Shown: positions 7,475 to 15,988, counted from the first letter of the stretch. The stretch: 64,000 nt of DNA from Candidatus Doudnabacteria bacterium RIFCSPHIGHO2_02_FULL_42_25 (GCA_001777665.1 MFEQ01000004.1:124001-188000); one strand, 5' to 3'. The notes: generated from the letters alone by a model not told the origin. Numbers and translations: made by a program.

Positions 7475-9244
7475 TTATTTTTGTAAAAAAATTCTAGCTA
7501 AACGCAACTCGTCAAAAGAGAACTCATCCCCTAGCAAATCTCTGGCGGGTGTCAAATTCCAGGTTTGAGACTTTTCGAAAGCCTCTTTAATTTTATCGAG
7601 ACGTTTTAAATCAGGTCTTAGATACTCTATATCTAAATCTGGGTTTTTCTTTACAATTTTCTCTATATGATCAATGATTGTTCCAGGAACACAAGTGCGT
7701 CGGTTTGCGATTTCCTCGATACTCAACTTTTGATTCAACAAATCTAATGTTTGATAATGAGTCATGCCTAAATTCAACTCTCGCTTTGGCAATTCTTCTT
7801 TATACCCTTTGCGTAATGAATATTGTTTTATCAAATCTAAAAATATTTGACCAAATTGCGCCAGCTTCTGATTGCCCACCCCTGTGATCCTTAGCAGGGT
7901 CGTTGAGCTTTGCGGAAAATAAGTCGACATTTCTTGCAAGGTTTTATTACCAAAAATAACATAAGGTGGCATACCTAATTGATCAGCGATCTGTTTCCGT
8001 AGTTCTTTCAGTAAATCAAATAACTCGTGGTCGTATTTTTTGTCTTCTATGGCGGAAGCTAATTTCAAACATAAATCGCAAGCATTACAATTTTTATTCT
8101 GATAATTTTCTCCAAAATATTGTAATAGATACTTTCGGCGGCAATCTCTAAGCTCGCCAAACTTCAGAACTTGCTCCAATTTCTCCCAGGCTTTTTCCTG
8201 TTCTAATTCATCTTCCATCATATTAATAAAGTATTCATGCTTGCGCTGATCAGCCGGATCAAAAAATAAAACACACTCTGAAGGCAAACTATCTCGACCT
8301 GCCCTGCCGGTTTCCTGATAATAACTCTCGATGGATCTCGGAAGATCGGTATGGACCACCATTCGCACATCTGGCTTATCTATCCCCATTCCAAACGCTA
8401 TAGTAGCCGCAATAACATTAATCTTATCTTTGATAAATAAATCTTGAATTTGTGTTCGATCTGCAGATTCCATTCCGGCATGATAAGCTCTAGCCTTAAA
8501 TCCTCTTATAGTCAAAACTTGTGCCATTTTTTCTGTGTCTTTGCGCGAAAAACAATAAATAATGACACTTTCATTTCGATGCTTCTCAAGTAAGTCAAAG
8601 AGTTGCCCATATAAATCCCGTTTATCTAACACACGATAAGTCAAGTTGGGACGATCGAAACTGGAGATAAATACTTTAGCATCTTCTAAAGATAATTGGC
8701 CTAGAATATCAGTTCGCACTTGCTCTGTAGCCGTTGCGGTCAAAGCAATCACAGGAATATCAGGAAACAGCTCTCGAAGAATAGTTAAATTTCTGTAGTC
8801 GGGACGGAAATCGTGCCCCCACTCCGAGATGCAATGCGCCTCATCAATCGCGATTAGATTTACATTTATCAACTGCAGAAAATCAGTAAATCCAGGAAGC
8901 AATATTCTTTCTGGTGCTACATACAAAATTTTAACCACGCCACTAATCACCCTCTTTTCAATTTCAGAAATTTCTTGAGGAGCCAGGGAACTATTGATAA
9001 AATCTGCCGAAATCCCGTTCGCGCGCAATTGATCCACTTGGTCTTTCATCAAGGAAATTAACGGAGAAACAACAACTGTTAATCCTTCAAAAACTATGGC
9101 TGGTAGCTGGTAGCAAAGTGACTTACCTCCACCAGTAGGCATAAGCACCAAGGAATTCTCTTTATTCAAAACACGCTTGATAATTTCTTCTTGCAGTGGT
9201 CTAAACTGCTCATATCCAAAATGTTTTTTAAGTAAATCTTGCAT
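7475..9244 (-). CDS. recQ: ATP-dependent DNA helicase RecQ
   Basis: A 589-residue protein from the ATG at 9244; an upstream TTG at 9259 is inside a terminator stem and less likely. It has Walker A MPTGGGKSLCY, the DEAH box AIDEAHC, and helicase C motifs ending in QETGRAGRD. The zinc-binding cysteines are in CRRKYLLQYFGE...CNACDLC. An HRDC domain follows (LRKQIADQLGMPPYVIF), then a C-terminal helix-turn-helix (LSIEEIANRRTCVPGTIIDHI) as in many RecQ proteins. It unwinds DNA 3' to 5' in recombination repair. Confidence 0.95.
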   Translation of the reverse strand: MQDLLKKHFGYEQFRPLQEEIIKRVLNKENSLVLMPTGGGKSLCYQLPAIVFEGLTVVVSPLISLMKDQVDQLRANGISADFINSSLAPQEISEIEKRVISGVVKILYVAPERILLPGFTDFLQLINVNLIAIDEAHCISEWGHDFRPDYRNLTILRELFPDIPVIALTATATEQVRTDILGQLSLEDAKVFISSFDRPNLTYRVLDKRDLYGQLFDLLEKHRNESVIIYCFSRKDTEKMAQVLTIRGFKARAYHAGMESADRTQIQDLFIKDKINVIAATIAFGMGIDKPDVRMVVHTDLPRSIESYYQETGRAGRDSLPSECVLFFDPADQRKHEYFINMMEDELEQEKAWEKLEQVLKFGELRDCRRKYLLQYFGENYQNKNCNACDLCLKLASAIEDKKYDHELFDLLKELRKQIADQLGMPPYVIFGNKTLQEMSTYFPQSSTTLLRITGVGNQKLAQFGQIFLDLIKQYSLRKGYKEELPKRELNLGMTHYQTLDLLNQKLSIEEIANRRTCVPGTIIDHIEKIVKKNPDLDIEYLRPDLKRLDKIKEAFEKSQTWNLTPARDLLGDEFSFDELRLARIFLQK

Positions 9245-9270
9245 AAATAAAAGCGGCAACGCCGCCTTAA
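9244..9270 (-). terminator. terminator between the coiled-coil gene and recQ
   Basis: On the minus strand GGCGGC-GTT-GCCGC is followed by TTTTATTT, immediately before the recQ ATG. A similar GGCGGC...GCCGC hairpin with a U run lies after the related coiled-coil gene at 51555. Confidence 0.7.
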
Positions 9271-9286
9271 TAATATTTAGATATCT

Positions 9287-9523
9287 TTAAGTTGCTATGG
9301 GACGATTTAGTTTCAAATCTTTAACATCTTTTTCTAACTTGTCCACACGTCCACCCAACCCATCCATAACCATTTCAAAACCCTCATTCATATAATCCTT
9401 TAGGTCTGATTTCATATCCAAAAGCTCTTCTTTCTTCGCTAAAACAGCAGTTTGCTTATCCAAAAGATCAGCAATCGCTTGTAAACTTTCTTCATCTAAG
9501 TTAACTTTTGGCTTATCTAACAT
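9287..9523 (-). CDS. small coiled-coil protein, unknown function
   Basis: A 78-residue protein if translation begins at the ATG at 9523, which has TATAAT six bases upstream (leaderless pattern). A longer frame to 9598 crosses a terminator and is unlikely. The sequence is acidic and helical (LDEESLQAIADLLDKQ...GGRVDKLEKDVKDLKLN), with heptad spacing in its second half. It resembles the 97-residue protein at 51587 in size and style. No family is recognised. Confidence 0.65.
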   Translation of the reverse strand: MLDKPKVNLDEESLQAIADLLDKQTAVLAKKEELLDMKSDLKDYMNEGFEMVMDGLGGRVDKLEKDVKDLKLNRPIAT

Positions 9524-9540
9524 AAAATTATTATAAATTT

Positions 9541-9568
9541 TTAAAAATAAAACGGCAAACAATTGCCG
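9541..9568 (-). terminator. terminator of the antitoxin-PIN-MBL unit
   Basis: On the minus strand CGGCAA-TTGT-TTGCCG is followed by TTTTATTTTT. Confidence 0.75.
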
Positions 9569-9641
9569 ACTCAATGTTTTTCTTACTTTATTATCCACAT
9601 CGTAAACCCTAGCAATTATTTTGTCAAGATTGTCTGCTTGC

Positions 9642-10271
9642 CTAAATTTCTGTTTCTTGTCCTAACTGTAAAACTCGATATTTAATTCCAGTGCCTTCCA
9701 AAAATTTATCCATGGCATTATTCATGAATGCTGGAAAGAGCCAAACCCCGTCATGAACAGGAAAGCAAACCCGGGGTTTGATCTGGCGAGCATAATCTAT
9801 GGCTTCAGATAATTTCAGCCACGGTCCAGATGTTGGTACAGCCAAAATTTCCACTGGCTTATTTGGATTTGTAAAATTATCCCCCGGATAAAACAACTGG
9901 TTGTTTATAAAATATCCGGTGTTTTCAGTTTCAGGAAAATTTCCATAAACTGCACCATGTTTGGTCCCGATGCCTTCGATCAAAATTCCCTGCTCTGCTA
10001 TTGATTGACCATTGCCGACGACTGATACTTTTATATCTTCCGTTAACTTCGCTACCGAAGAATTAGTTATAACTTTTGCCCGCGGATTGTTTTTGAGAAT
10101 AACTTTCAGTGCATCGAGATGAAAATGATCCGGATGTTCGTGGGTTATCAAAACAATATCAATGTTAATCAAACTTTCGTAGCCTTTCGAAAACAATCCC
10201 GGATCAGTCAAAATCCGAACGCCTTTTACATCAATCAGCAAACAACAATGCCCAAACTTTGTAATTTTCAT
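9642..10271 (-). CDS. MBL-fold metal-dependent hydrolase
   Basis: A 209-residue protein of the metallo-beta-lactamase superfamily. The HxHxDH motif appears as THEHPDHFH near residue 43. Later metal ligands are suggested by YPGDNF and by CFPVHDGVW. The N-terminus KITKFGHCCLLIDVKGVRILTDPG is typical of the UPF0173-like branch. The substrate is unknown. It lies six bases after the PIN gene in the same unit. Confidence 0.85.
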   Translation of the reverse strand: MKITKFGHCCLLIDVKGVRILTDPGLFSKGYESLINIDIVLITHEHPDHFHLDALKVILKNNPRAKVITNSSVAKLTEDIKVSVVGNGQSIAEQGILIEGIGTKHGAVYGNFPETENTGYFINNQLFYPGDNFTNPNKPVEILAVPTSGPWLKLSEAIDYARQIKPRVCFPVHDGVWLFPAFMNNAMDKFLEGTGIKYRVLQLGQETEI

Positions 10272-10277
10272 ATGGGA

Positions 10278-10703
10278 TTATGATGGAAAATCAGAAAGTA
10301 ATTGAACAGCTGGCGATCCAATTACTTTAGCTAATTTTTCGTCGGCCGTAACAAGTGTTGCGTCGGATAAGATGGCAAGAGCCACATAAATTGCGTCATA
10401 AACCGAGATGTGATTTTGATGCGCAATTCGGACTGCTTCTTCTAAAACAGTATGGATAACTTCGACCACTTGAAAGGGCAGATTTTCCAAAATTTGATGA
10501 GCATTTATAACTTCCTCAATTTCTGAACCCGACTTCATCGTCAGCACGTTGGCAACTTCATAAAACAAAAGAGGAGGTACTAGCGTTCGTACCTCTCCCT
10601 GAGCGATCTGTTCTTGTAATATTATGGCGCGATCAGTATCTTTTTCCTCGTGGAACCACTTTATCACTACTGACGCATCGAGAACAATTAGATTAGCGGG
10701 CAT
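10278..10703 (-). CDS. PIN-domain toxin, VapC-like
   Basis: A 141-residue PIN ribonuclease. The acidic metal site is formed by LDASVVIKWFHEE near the N-terminus, a central E in YEVANVL, YDAIYVALA, and ATLVTADEKLA. VapC-type toxins cleave RNA and are neutralised by a cognate antitoxin. The start overlaps the preceding small gene by 11 bases, the usual toxin-antitoxin arrangement. Confidence 0.87.
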   Translation of the reverse strand: MPANLIVLDASVVIKWFHEEKDTDRAIILQEQIAQGEVRTLVPPLLFYEVANVLTMKSGSEIEEVINAHQILENLPFQVVEVIHTVLEEAVRIAHQNHISVYDAIYVALAILSDATLVTADEKLAKVIGSPAVQLLSDFPS

Positions 10704-10860
10704 AACGTATATCTCGAAGCACTTTCACTCCGTCCCAATCGCCGGTATCTTTAGTAATCTTCTTTCTGATTTCTTGAGTTTTTTTTAAAATTTCAACAGA
10801 CCGAATTTGGCGTCGGTTTTGGATACTTTCCTTGACTTGTTGCTGTTTGGATTCCTTCAT
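10693..10860 (-). CDS. probable antitoxin of the PIN toxin (55 aa)
   Basis: A 55-residue, strongly basic helical protein (MKESKQQQVKESIQNRRQ...) ending in DTGDWDGVKVLRDIRYAR. It starts at the ATG at 10860 and its stop lies 11 bases inside the PIN gene. The N-terminal DNA-binding fold is not obvious, so the role rests on position, size and overlap. Confidence 0.7.
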   Translation of the reverse strand: MKESKQQQVKESIQNRRQIRSVEILKKTQEIRKKITKDTGDWDGVKVLRDIRYAR

Positions 10861-10948
10861 TTTTTTATTATAACTTTAAGGATTATTAAGGTCAATGTTG
10901 CGTGTTGACAACATTTCTAAAACAAAATCGGCTCGAACCATATTTTAT

Positions 10949-11041
10949 TGGCGGAGGCGGCAGGATTCGAACCTGCGGACCACTTTTAAGGCGGTCAACT
11001 CATTAGCAGTGAGCTGCTTTCGGCCACTCAGCCACGCCTCC
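10949..11041 (-). tRNA. tRNA-Ser (GCT)
   Basis: Acceptor GGAGGCG/CGCCTCC, D arm TGGCTGAGTGG, anticodon loop with GCT, a long class II variable arm, and T arm GGTTCGAATCC. The CCA end is encoded (10949-10951). Confidence 0.95.
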
Positions 11042-11083
11042 ACACAGCTCATTTTAGCCCAAATTTGGGTCTTTAGTCAATTA

Positions 11084-11125
11084 TGTTACAATCAATTTGA
11101 CATTGTAACAGTTTATTGGAATAAT
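11084..11125 (+). promoter_or_regulatory. promoter and dyad operator of the ECF sigma operon
   Basis: TTGACA (11097-11102), a 17-base spacer and AATAAT (11120-11125). A perfect 9-bp inverted repeat TGTTACAAT-N9-ATTGTAACA (11084-11092 and 11102-11110) is centred on the -35 box, a classical repressor operator position. The binding factor is unknown. Confidence 0.65.
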
Positions 11126-11137
11126 GCGTCTTAACTT

Positions 11138-11683
11138 ATGAAAGAAGAACTATTAAAAGACATATTCAAGAAAGCTCAAAGCGGTGACGACGAAGCCTTC
11201 GGGTTGATTTATGACCACTTTGCTGGTAAGATTTATAAATTCATCTTCTTTCGGGTCAGCCATACCCAAGTAGCTGAAGATATTTTGGCTGACACTTTTA
11301 TTAAAGGCTGGCAGAAATTAACGCAAGTTAATTCCCCTGCTGCCCTCTCTGCCTGGCTATACCAAATAGCCAAAAATAATATCATCGATTACTACCGTAT
11401 CAAGAAAGATTCCGTGGACCTAGCGGAAGTCGAAAACTTTCTGGAAGACGAAACTGATATTGTCGATGAAGCTAACTTAACCATTGACCAGCAGAAAATT
11501 TTAGTGCTGATCGAGGAACTACCGGAAGAACAAAAGCAGATAATTAAATACAAATTTTTAGAAGAATTAGAAAACGAAGAGATCGCATACATCACTGGTA
11601 AAAGCGAAGGTGCGATTCGAGTCATTCAACACAGAGCAATCAGCAAACTGAAAGAGTTGCTAAATAAAAAATATGCCCAATAA
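11138..11683 (+). CDS. ECF-type RNA polymerase sigma factor
   Basis: A 181-residue sigma-70 family protein. Region 2 covers about residues 22-92 (LIYDHFAGKIYKFIFFRV, then AWLYQIAKNNIIDYYR). Region 4 is at 118-178 (LVLIEELPEEQKQIIKYKFLEELENEEIAYITGKSEGAIR), a helix-turn-helix. There is no region 1 or 3, so it is an alternative sigma. The next gene begins eight bases later and encodes a membrane protein of the kind that often accompanies such sigmas. Confidence 0.92.
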   Translation: MKEELLKDIFKKAQSGDDEAFGLIYDHFAGKIYKFIFFRVSHTQVAEDILADTFIKGWQKLTQVNSPAALSAWLYQIAKNNIIDYYRIKKDSVDLAEVENFLEDETDIVDEANLTIDQQKILVLIEELPEEQKQIIKYKFLEELENEEIAYITGKSEGAIRVIQHRAISKLKELLNKKYAQ

Positions 11684-11691
11684 TACAACTT

Positions 11692-12609
11692 ATGGCAATT
11701 GATGAACATCAAATTGAAAAGCTTCTAAAATCTCTGCCGAAAAATCAGGTGCCGCTTTTTGATACTAAAAAAATCAGGACCTATGTTCTGGATCACATTG
11801 CCCTTCCTCAACCCGAACCTTCCAAGTCCTGGGGCTTTATGCCTATTCTTCGATTCGGAGCTGGAACGATTGCAGGCTTATTCATTGTCATGAGTTTGAT
11901 GATGGGCACTGCGGTTGCCGCTTTAGAAAGTGTCCCTGGTTCTGCGATCTACCCTCTGAAAAGAGTGGTGGAAAACATTCAACTGAAACTCACGCCGAAT
12001 GATCAGAAAACAAACCTTCAGCTGAAATTTGCTAACAACCGAATTGTAGAATTGCAAGAAGTTTTGGAACAGAAAGAGGAAGGAAAAATTTCGGACGAGC
12101 AGGCGTCCACAATTGTCGCCAATACTGTGAAAGATATTCAAAAAACCACTGCTGCTGCAGTAGCCAATTCCACTACAACCAAGTCGGCTTCCGTCGCGAA
12201 TAAATTAGCTGATATTAGTAACAAACTCCTTGCCGCATCCGTTAAAAGTGAAGGACAAGTAAAAATTGAGCTGGAAAAAGCCATAGAATCAACACAGATT
12301 AGCCAAGCCGAAGCTATTGCAAATATAGAAAATGCCGGTTTAAAAGTTGAAAATTCCCCAATCGCTATTGAAGAGACTATAACAGCTTCAGGCAAGCTCA
12401 CTGCGGTAACCACGGATTCAGTAAGCATCGGTACAGCCAAATTTTTACTCGATGATGAAACAAAATTTGTCGGCTTTACTCAAATTGAGTTGAAAGCTGG
12501 GTTGGTCGTTGACATTGTAGGAAAAATTGAAGATAATATTACTTACGCGACCGAAATTAAATTGGTAATCGAAATTCCAGAATCTGATACCACAGACGAA
12601 ACTCAGTAA
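11692..12609 (+). CDS. DUF5667-type membrane protein, sigma-factor partner
   Basis: A 305-residue protein with a cytoplasmic N-terminus (1-45) and one membrane helix (about 50-75, ending GTAVAALESVPGSAIYPLKR). The outer domain matches the DUF5667 pattern (YPLKRVVENIQLKLTPNDQ...FANNRIVELQEVL). A Ser/Thr/Ala-rich helical middle follows, and the C-terminal beta region (about 230-295, SGKLTAVTTDSVSIGTAKFL) resembles DUF5666. Cotranscription with the ECF sigma suggests an anti-sigma or effector role; no classical anti-sigma zinc motif is visible. Confidence 0.75.
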   Translation: MAIDEHQIEKLLKSLPKNQVPLFDTKKIRTYVLDHIALPQPEPSKSWGFMPILRFGAGTIAGLFIVMSLMMGTAVAALESVPGSAIYPLKRVVENIQLKLTPNDQKTNLQLKFANNRIVELQEVLEQKEEGKISDEQASTIVANTVKDIQKTTAAAVANSTTTKSASVANKLADISNKLLAASVKSEGQVKIELEKAIESTQISQAEAIANIENAGLKVENSPIAIEETITASGKLTAVTTDSVSIGTAKFLLDDETKFVGFTQIELKAGLVVDIVGKIEDNITYATEIKLVIEIPESDTTDETQ

Positions 12610-12612
12610 GCG

Positions 12613-12632
12613 CCTGCCTGCCGGTAGGCAGG
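12613..12632. repeat. short CCTGCC palindrome
   Basis: CCTGCCTGCCGGTAGGCAGG, a minimal member of the GC-rich palindrome family, four bases after the stop of the preceding gene. Confidence 0.7.
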
Positions 12633-12710
12633 TATTCACTTTTATAATTATGGTTTAATTCCATAATTAAAATCAGCCAAGAAATAAAGCTGAAAGTTCA
12701 TATGCGGACA

Positions 12711-12738
12711 AAGACCGTAGCGAAAGCTACGGTCTTTT
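12711..12738 (+). terminator. intrinsic terminator
   Basis: Stem AAGACCGTAGC / GCTACGGTCTT with a GAAA loop, followed by TTTT. It ends the sigma-factor operon upstream of tRNA-Ser(TGA). Confidence 0.8.
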
Positions 12739-12774
12739 CCGAGATTAAGAAAAATGCTAGAATAATAACATTGC

Positions 12775-12864
12775 GGAGAGGTGCGAGAGTGGTTTAATCG
12801 GACAGTCTTGAAAACTGTTGAGGATTCACGTCCTCCGTGGGTTCGAATCCCACCCTCTCCGCCA
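12775..12864 (+). tRNA. tRNA-Ser (TGA)
   Basis: Acceptor GGAGAGG/CCTCTCC, anticodon TGA in the loop CTTGAAA, a long variable arm, T arm GGGTTCGAATCCC and encoded CCA. Confidence 0.96.
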
Positions 12865-12878
12865 ATAAAAAAATATGG

Positions 12879-12980
12879 ATCCCGTTAGAATTTGTGCATA
12901 GCAAACTTGTTCAAAAAATAATATCTGACGCGGAACTATAATTATTTAAACTATTAACTAATCATTAATTCTAACGGGAT
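12879..12980 (+). promoter_or_regulatory. 14-bp inverted repeat covering a start codon
   Basis: ATCCCGTTAGAATT (12879-12892) and its exact complement AATTCTAACGGGAT (12967-12980) enclose 74 bases. The right arm includes the first two bases of the next gene's ATG (12979). In RNA this would pair the start codon with the region just after tRNA-Ser. A translational switch is inferred, not shown. Confidence 0.5.
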
Positions 12981-13455
12981 GGACAAAAAAATTCCTGACA
13001 CAATAACTTGGCAAGCTCCAAGTCATCAAGAGCACAAACGATCTCCAGCCTGGTATCTCTTTTTATTCTTAGTTGGATTTGGCTTAATCGCTTACGCTAT
13101 TTATTCTCAAAGCATTCTTACAGGAATTACCTTTGGTTTGATTATCCTGGTAATATTAGTAATTTCTACCCAAAAACCTCGAGCAGTTACTTACAAAATT
13201 ACGAAGACTGGAATTGCGGCCGATAAACTTGTGTACCCGTTTAAAGTTATCAAGAAGTTTTGGATAATTTACGAACCGCCGCATGTCAAAACTTTAAATT
13301 TGGAAACCTCGGCCTATTTGAATAATCGTGTAATAATCCAATTGGGTAAAGAAGATCCGATGATTATAAAATTATTTTTAAGTCAATTTTTAAAAGAAGA
13401 CCTGGATAAAGAAGAAACGTTTTCTGATAAACTAGCTAGAAGTCTGAAAATCTGA
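12979..13455 (+). CDS. membrane protein of unknown function
   Basis: A 158-residue protein with a polar N-terminus, two membrane helices (about 25-45 and 48-66), and a cytoplasmic beta-rich domain that begins AVTYKITKTGIAADKLVYPFK and continues to a charged C-terminus. The topology resembles small PH-like membrane proteins common in this bacterial group, but no family can be named. The start codon is part of a long inverted repeat. Confidence 0.75.
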   Translation: MDKKIPDTITWQAPSHQEHKRSPAWYLFLFLVGFGLIAYAIYSQSILTGITFGLIILVILVISTQKPRAVTYKITKTGIAADKLVYPFKVIKKFWIIYEPPHVKTLNLETSAYLNNRVIIQLGKEDPMIIKLFLSQFLKEDLDKEETFSDKLARSLKI

Positions 13456-13473
13456 TATTATATATTGCAGTTT

Positions 13474-13513
13474 TCAAATCAAAATGCCAACGAAGTGCAT
13501 TTTGATTTGAGAG
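13474..13513. repeat. inverted repeat before tRNA-Arg
   Basis: CAAATCAAAATGC and GCATTTTGATTTG flank a short AACGAAGT-type loop. It could end the upstream gene, but there is no U run. Confidence 0.5.
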
Positions 13514-13522
13514 GAGCAATAG

Positions 13523-13564
13523 ATGTTCGCAGCAGCCGTCAGAACGGATGCGAAGATCAGCTAA
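13523..13564 (+). CDS. possible 13-residue micro-ORF
   Basis: ATG at 13523 is preceded by GAGGAG with good spacing and opens MFAAAVRTDAKIS, ending ten bases before tRNA-Arg. Its Shine-Dalgarno quality matches the GC-rich unit class seen elsewhere in the window. It is too short to judge; it could be a leader peptide or chance. Confidence 0.25.
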   Translation: MFAAAVRTDAKIS

Positions 13565-13573
13565 TTGCGACGA

Positions 13574-13648
13574 GCACCCGTCGTTCAATGGATAGGACAC
13601 GAGATTGCGGATCTTGTAATCGAGGTTCGATTCCTCGCGGGTGCACCA
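13574..13648 (+). tRNA. tRNA-Arg (GCG)
   Basis: Acceptor GCACCCG/CGGGTGC, D stem GTTC/GGAC, anticodon stem CGAGA/TCTTG with loop TTGCGGA (anticodon GCG, read as Arg CGC), T stem CGAGG/CCTCG and encoded CCA. The usual bacterial tRNA for this box has ACG, so a GCG anticodon is uncommon. Confidence 0.92.
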
Positions 13649-13691
13649 AAAGAGCGGCAAGAATTTGCTGTTTTTTTGTTATAATAAGTCC

Positions 13692-15722
13692 ATGCTCAAA
13701 ACACCTGTTGAACAACTATATCTAGTCGGGCCGGCTAGGGCTAAGCTATTCAAAAAGCTTGGAATTTTGACTTTGGAAGATTTGCTTTTTTACTTCCCTC
13801 GGGCCCATCACGATCTTTCTAAATTTTCCGAGATCAAAGATCTCAAAATGGGTGAAATGGTAAATATAAAAGCCAAAATTCTCGAAGTAAAAACTTTTCG
13901 GACAAAAGTCAGACGGTTTACGCTAACCCAAGCCCTCGTCGAAGATGGAACTGATAGCATTGTTTGTATTTGGTTTAACCAGCCCTTTCTGACCAAAATT
14001 CTGAAGCCCCATGAAGAATTCGTATTTAGCGGTAAAACCGTGGTGGCCAAAAACAAACTGCAGCTGCAAAACCCTGTTTATGAACCGGTAAAAACCGAGC
14101 AAATCCACACTTCGCGATTGGTCCCTTTATATTCTTTGACCTCGAGTTTGACGCAGAAGCAATTGCGATCAATTATAAAAACTTACTTGGACAAAGTCGT
14201 GCTTCCGGATTATTTACCATCTGATATTATGCGAAAAGAAAAATTATTTAGCGAAGATCGGGCTGTAAAAACTTTTCATTTCCCCGATGATTATGCATCA
14301 TTGAAAATGGCCCAGAATAGACTAGCCTTTGATGAAATATTTCAAACCCAACTCCGGGTTTTAAAATACAAATTCCAACGCCAACAAAAAAATAGTTTCC
14401 AGGTAAAAATTCCTGACAATTTAAATGAAAAAATCGCTTCCCTACCCTTTCAATTAACCGCCGGCCAAACACAAGCGCTAACAGTAATTCTCGAAGACTT
14501 TGATAAATCCTTTCCTGCCAACAGGTTATTAGAGGGCGATGTTGGCAGTGGCAAAACAATTGTCGCCGCACTAGCTTTATGGGTGTTGGCCAGAAACAAT
14601 CTGCAATGCGTATTGCTCTCCCCGACTGAAGTTTTAGCCACCCAACACTACCAAACGCTGTTGAAATTTTTTGAAGAAGATGGTATTAACGTAGCCTTGC
14701 TTACCTCTACACAATCTCGTATAAATAATAATCCGGTGACGAAAGCAACTCTGATATCCCAAATCAAATCAGGAACAATCCCGATAATCATCGGGACTCA
14801 TGCCCTGCTAGAGAAACAAGTTAAATTTAAAAAACTGGCGATGATTGTGATAGACGAACAACATCGATTTGGAGTGGAGCAGCGGTCAATTCTTAAATCG
14901 ATGAGTAACGCCCATTTACTTACCATGAGTGCCACCCCCATTCCTCGGACTTTGGCTCTGACTCTTTATGGTGATTTGGACTTATCAATTTTAAAAGAAT
15001 TGCCTGCTGGTCGCCTTAAAATAGTTACTAAAATTGTCGCAGAAGAAAACCGAGCCAAGGCTTATAAATTTATTTCAGATCAGATCGAATCTGGCAGACA
15101 AGTGTTTGTGATATGTCCCCTAATTGAAGAGTCCGACAAGCTCGGTGTAAAATCGGCAACTTCAGAACATAAAAAGTTGTCTGACCTATTTCCACAATTT
15201 CAAATTGGTTTACTGCATGGCAAACTCAAACCCGCCCAGAAGGAATCGGCCATGCAAGATTTTAAGGATAATAAATTGCAGATCCTGGTTGCTACTTCTG
15301 TGATCGAAGTCGGAGTCGATGTGCCGAATGCCAGTGTGATGATGATCGAAGGGGCGGAACGATTTGGGCTGGCCCAACTTCATCAATTTCGGGGACGCGT
15401 CGGGCGAGGTGAACATAAATCATATTGCTTCCTTTTTTCTGATGACCCACAAGCCTTAAGCAATCCGCGTCTGAAGGCTATTGAAGAAAACAGTAACGGG
15501 TTTGAATTGGCAGAAAAAGACCTGCAAATTCGAGGCAGTGGCGATCTCTATGGCACCAAGCAGAGCGGCTATGACTTCAAAATTGCCACTCTCAACAACT
15601 TAGACCTAGTCGAGCGGACTCGAGGCTATGCCGAGGAATTGCTGTACCAAGACCTAAATTTGAATCACTATCCCCTTTTGAAACAAAAAATCGAAGCAAA
15701 ACCTCTGGTGCACTTGGAGTAG
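13692..15722 (+). CDS. recG: ATP-dependent DNA helicase RecG
   Basis: A 676-residue protein from the ATG at 13692; the open frame runs further up but crosses tRNA-Arg. TATAAT ends six bases before this ATG, so the mRNA is probably leaderless. It has an N-terminal helix-hairpin and OB wedge domain (about 20-160), Walker A LEGDVGSGKT near residue 280, DEQH box IDEQHRFGV, SATPIPRT, and the C-terminal QFRGRVGRGEHKSYC plus TRG region. It is slightly shorter than E. coli RecG. It remodels stalled forks and Holliday junctions. Confidence 0.96.
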   Translation: MLKTPVEQLYLVGPARAKLFKKLGILTLEDLLFYFPRAHHDLSKFSEIKDLKMGEMVNIKAKILEVKTFRTKVRRFTLTQALVEDGTDSIVCIWFNQPFLTKILKPHEEFVFSGKTVVAKNKLQLQNPVYEPVKTEQIHTSRLVPLYSLTSSLTQKQLRSIIKTYLDKVVLPDYLPSDIMRKEKLFSEDRAVKTFHFPDDYASLKMAQNRLAFDEIFQTQLRVLKYKFQRQQKNSFQVKIPDNLNEKIASLPFQLTAGQTQALTVILEDFDKSFPANRLLEGDVGSGKTIVAALALWVLARNNLQCVLLSPTEVLATQHYQTLLKFFEEDGINVALLTSTQSRINNNPVTKATLISQIKSGTIPIIIGTHALLEKQVKFKKLAMIVIDEQHRFGVEQRSILKSMSNAHLLTMSATPIPRTLALTLYGDLDLSILKELPAGRLKIVTKIVAEENRAKAYKFISDQIESGRQVFVICPLIEESDKLGVKSATSEHKKLSDLFPQFQIGLLHGKLKPAQKESAMQDFKDNKLQILVATSVIEVGVDVPNASVMMIEGAERFGLAQLHQFRGRVGRGEHKSYCFLFSDDPQALSNPRLKAIEENSNGFELAEKDLQIRGSGDLYGTKQSGYDFKIATLNNLDLVERTRGYAEELLYQDLNLNHYPLLKQKIEAKPLVHLE

Positions 15723-15751
15723 TTGACATTAGGCAATGCTGGCGGTAAAAT
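15723..15751 (+). promoter_or_regulatory. strong promoter of a two-ORF unit
   Basis: TTGACA (15723-15728), a 17-base spacer and TAAAAT (15746-15751), directly after the recG stop. The predicted 5' end is followed by the hairpin GGTCACG/CGTGACC (15766-15784) and then AAGGAGG. Confidence 0.8.
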
Positions 15752-15799
15752 TATCCTGATATAGGTCACGATCTCCGTGACCGCACCAAGGAGGTGCAT

Positions 15800-15988
15800 A
15801 TGCCCCAAGCGACTTCAGCGCCAGCAACACGTCAGGATATCCACCAGGCAACAGTGTTTTTGTGCCTGAAGGGTCTTCGAACACGGCGACAAGCCGAACG
15901 CTGGATGAAGCGCAATCCCCACGACCCAAGTCACGCCACGGTCAGCCAGGCGAAAAAACTGGCATTCGATCGCAACCGCCGCGGGTAG
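15800..15988 (+). CDS. small basic protein, unknown
   Basis: A 62-residue protein from the ATG at 15800, five bases after a perfect AAGGAGG; a GTG two codons earlier overlaps the SD and is not preferred. The middle is rich in Arg, Lys and Trp (LKGLRTRRQAERWMKRNPHDP), suggesting nucleic-acid contact. No cysteine pair or membrane segment is present. GC-rich codon use differs from recG upstream. No family is recognised. Confidence 0.65.
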   Translation: MPQATSAPATRQDIHQATVFLCLKGLRTRRQAERWMKRNPHDPSHATVSQAKKLAFDRNRRG

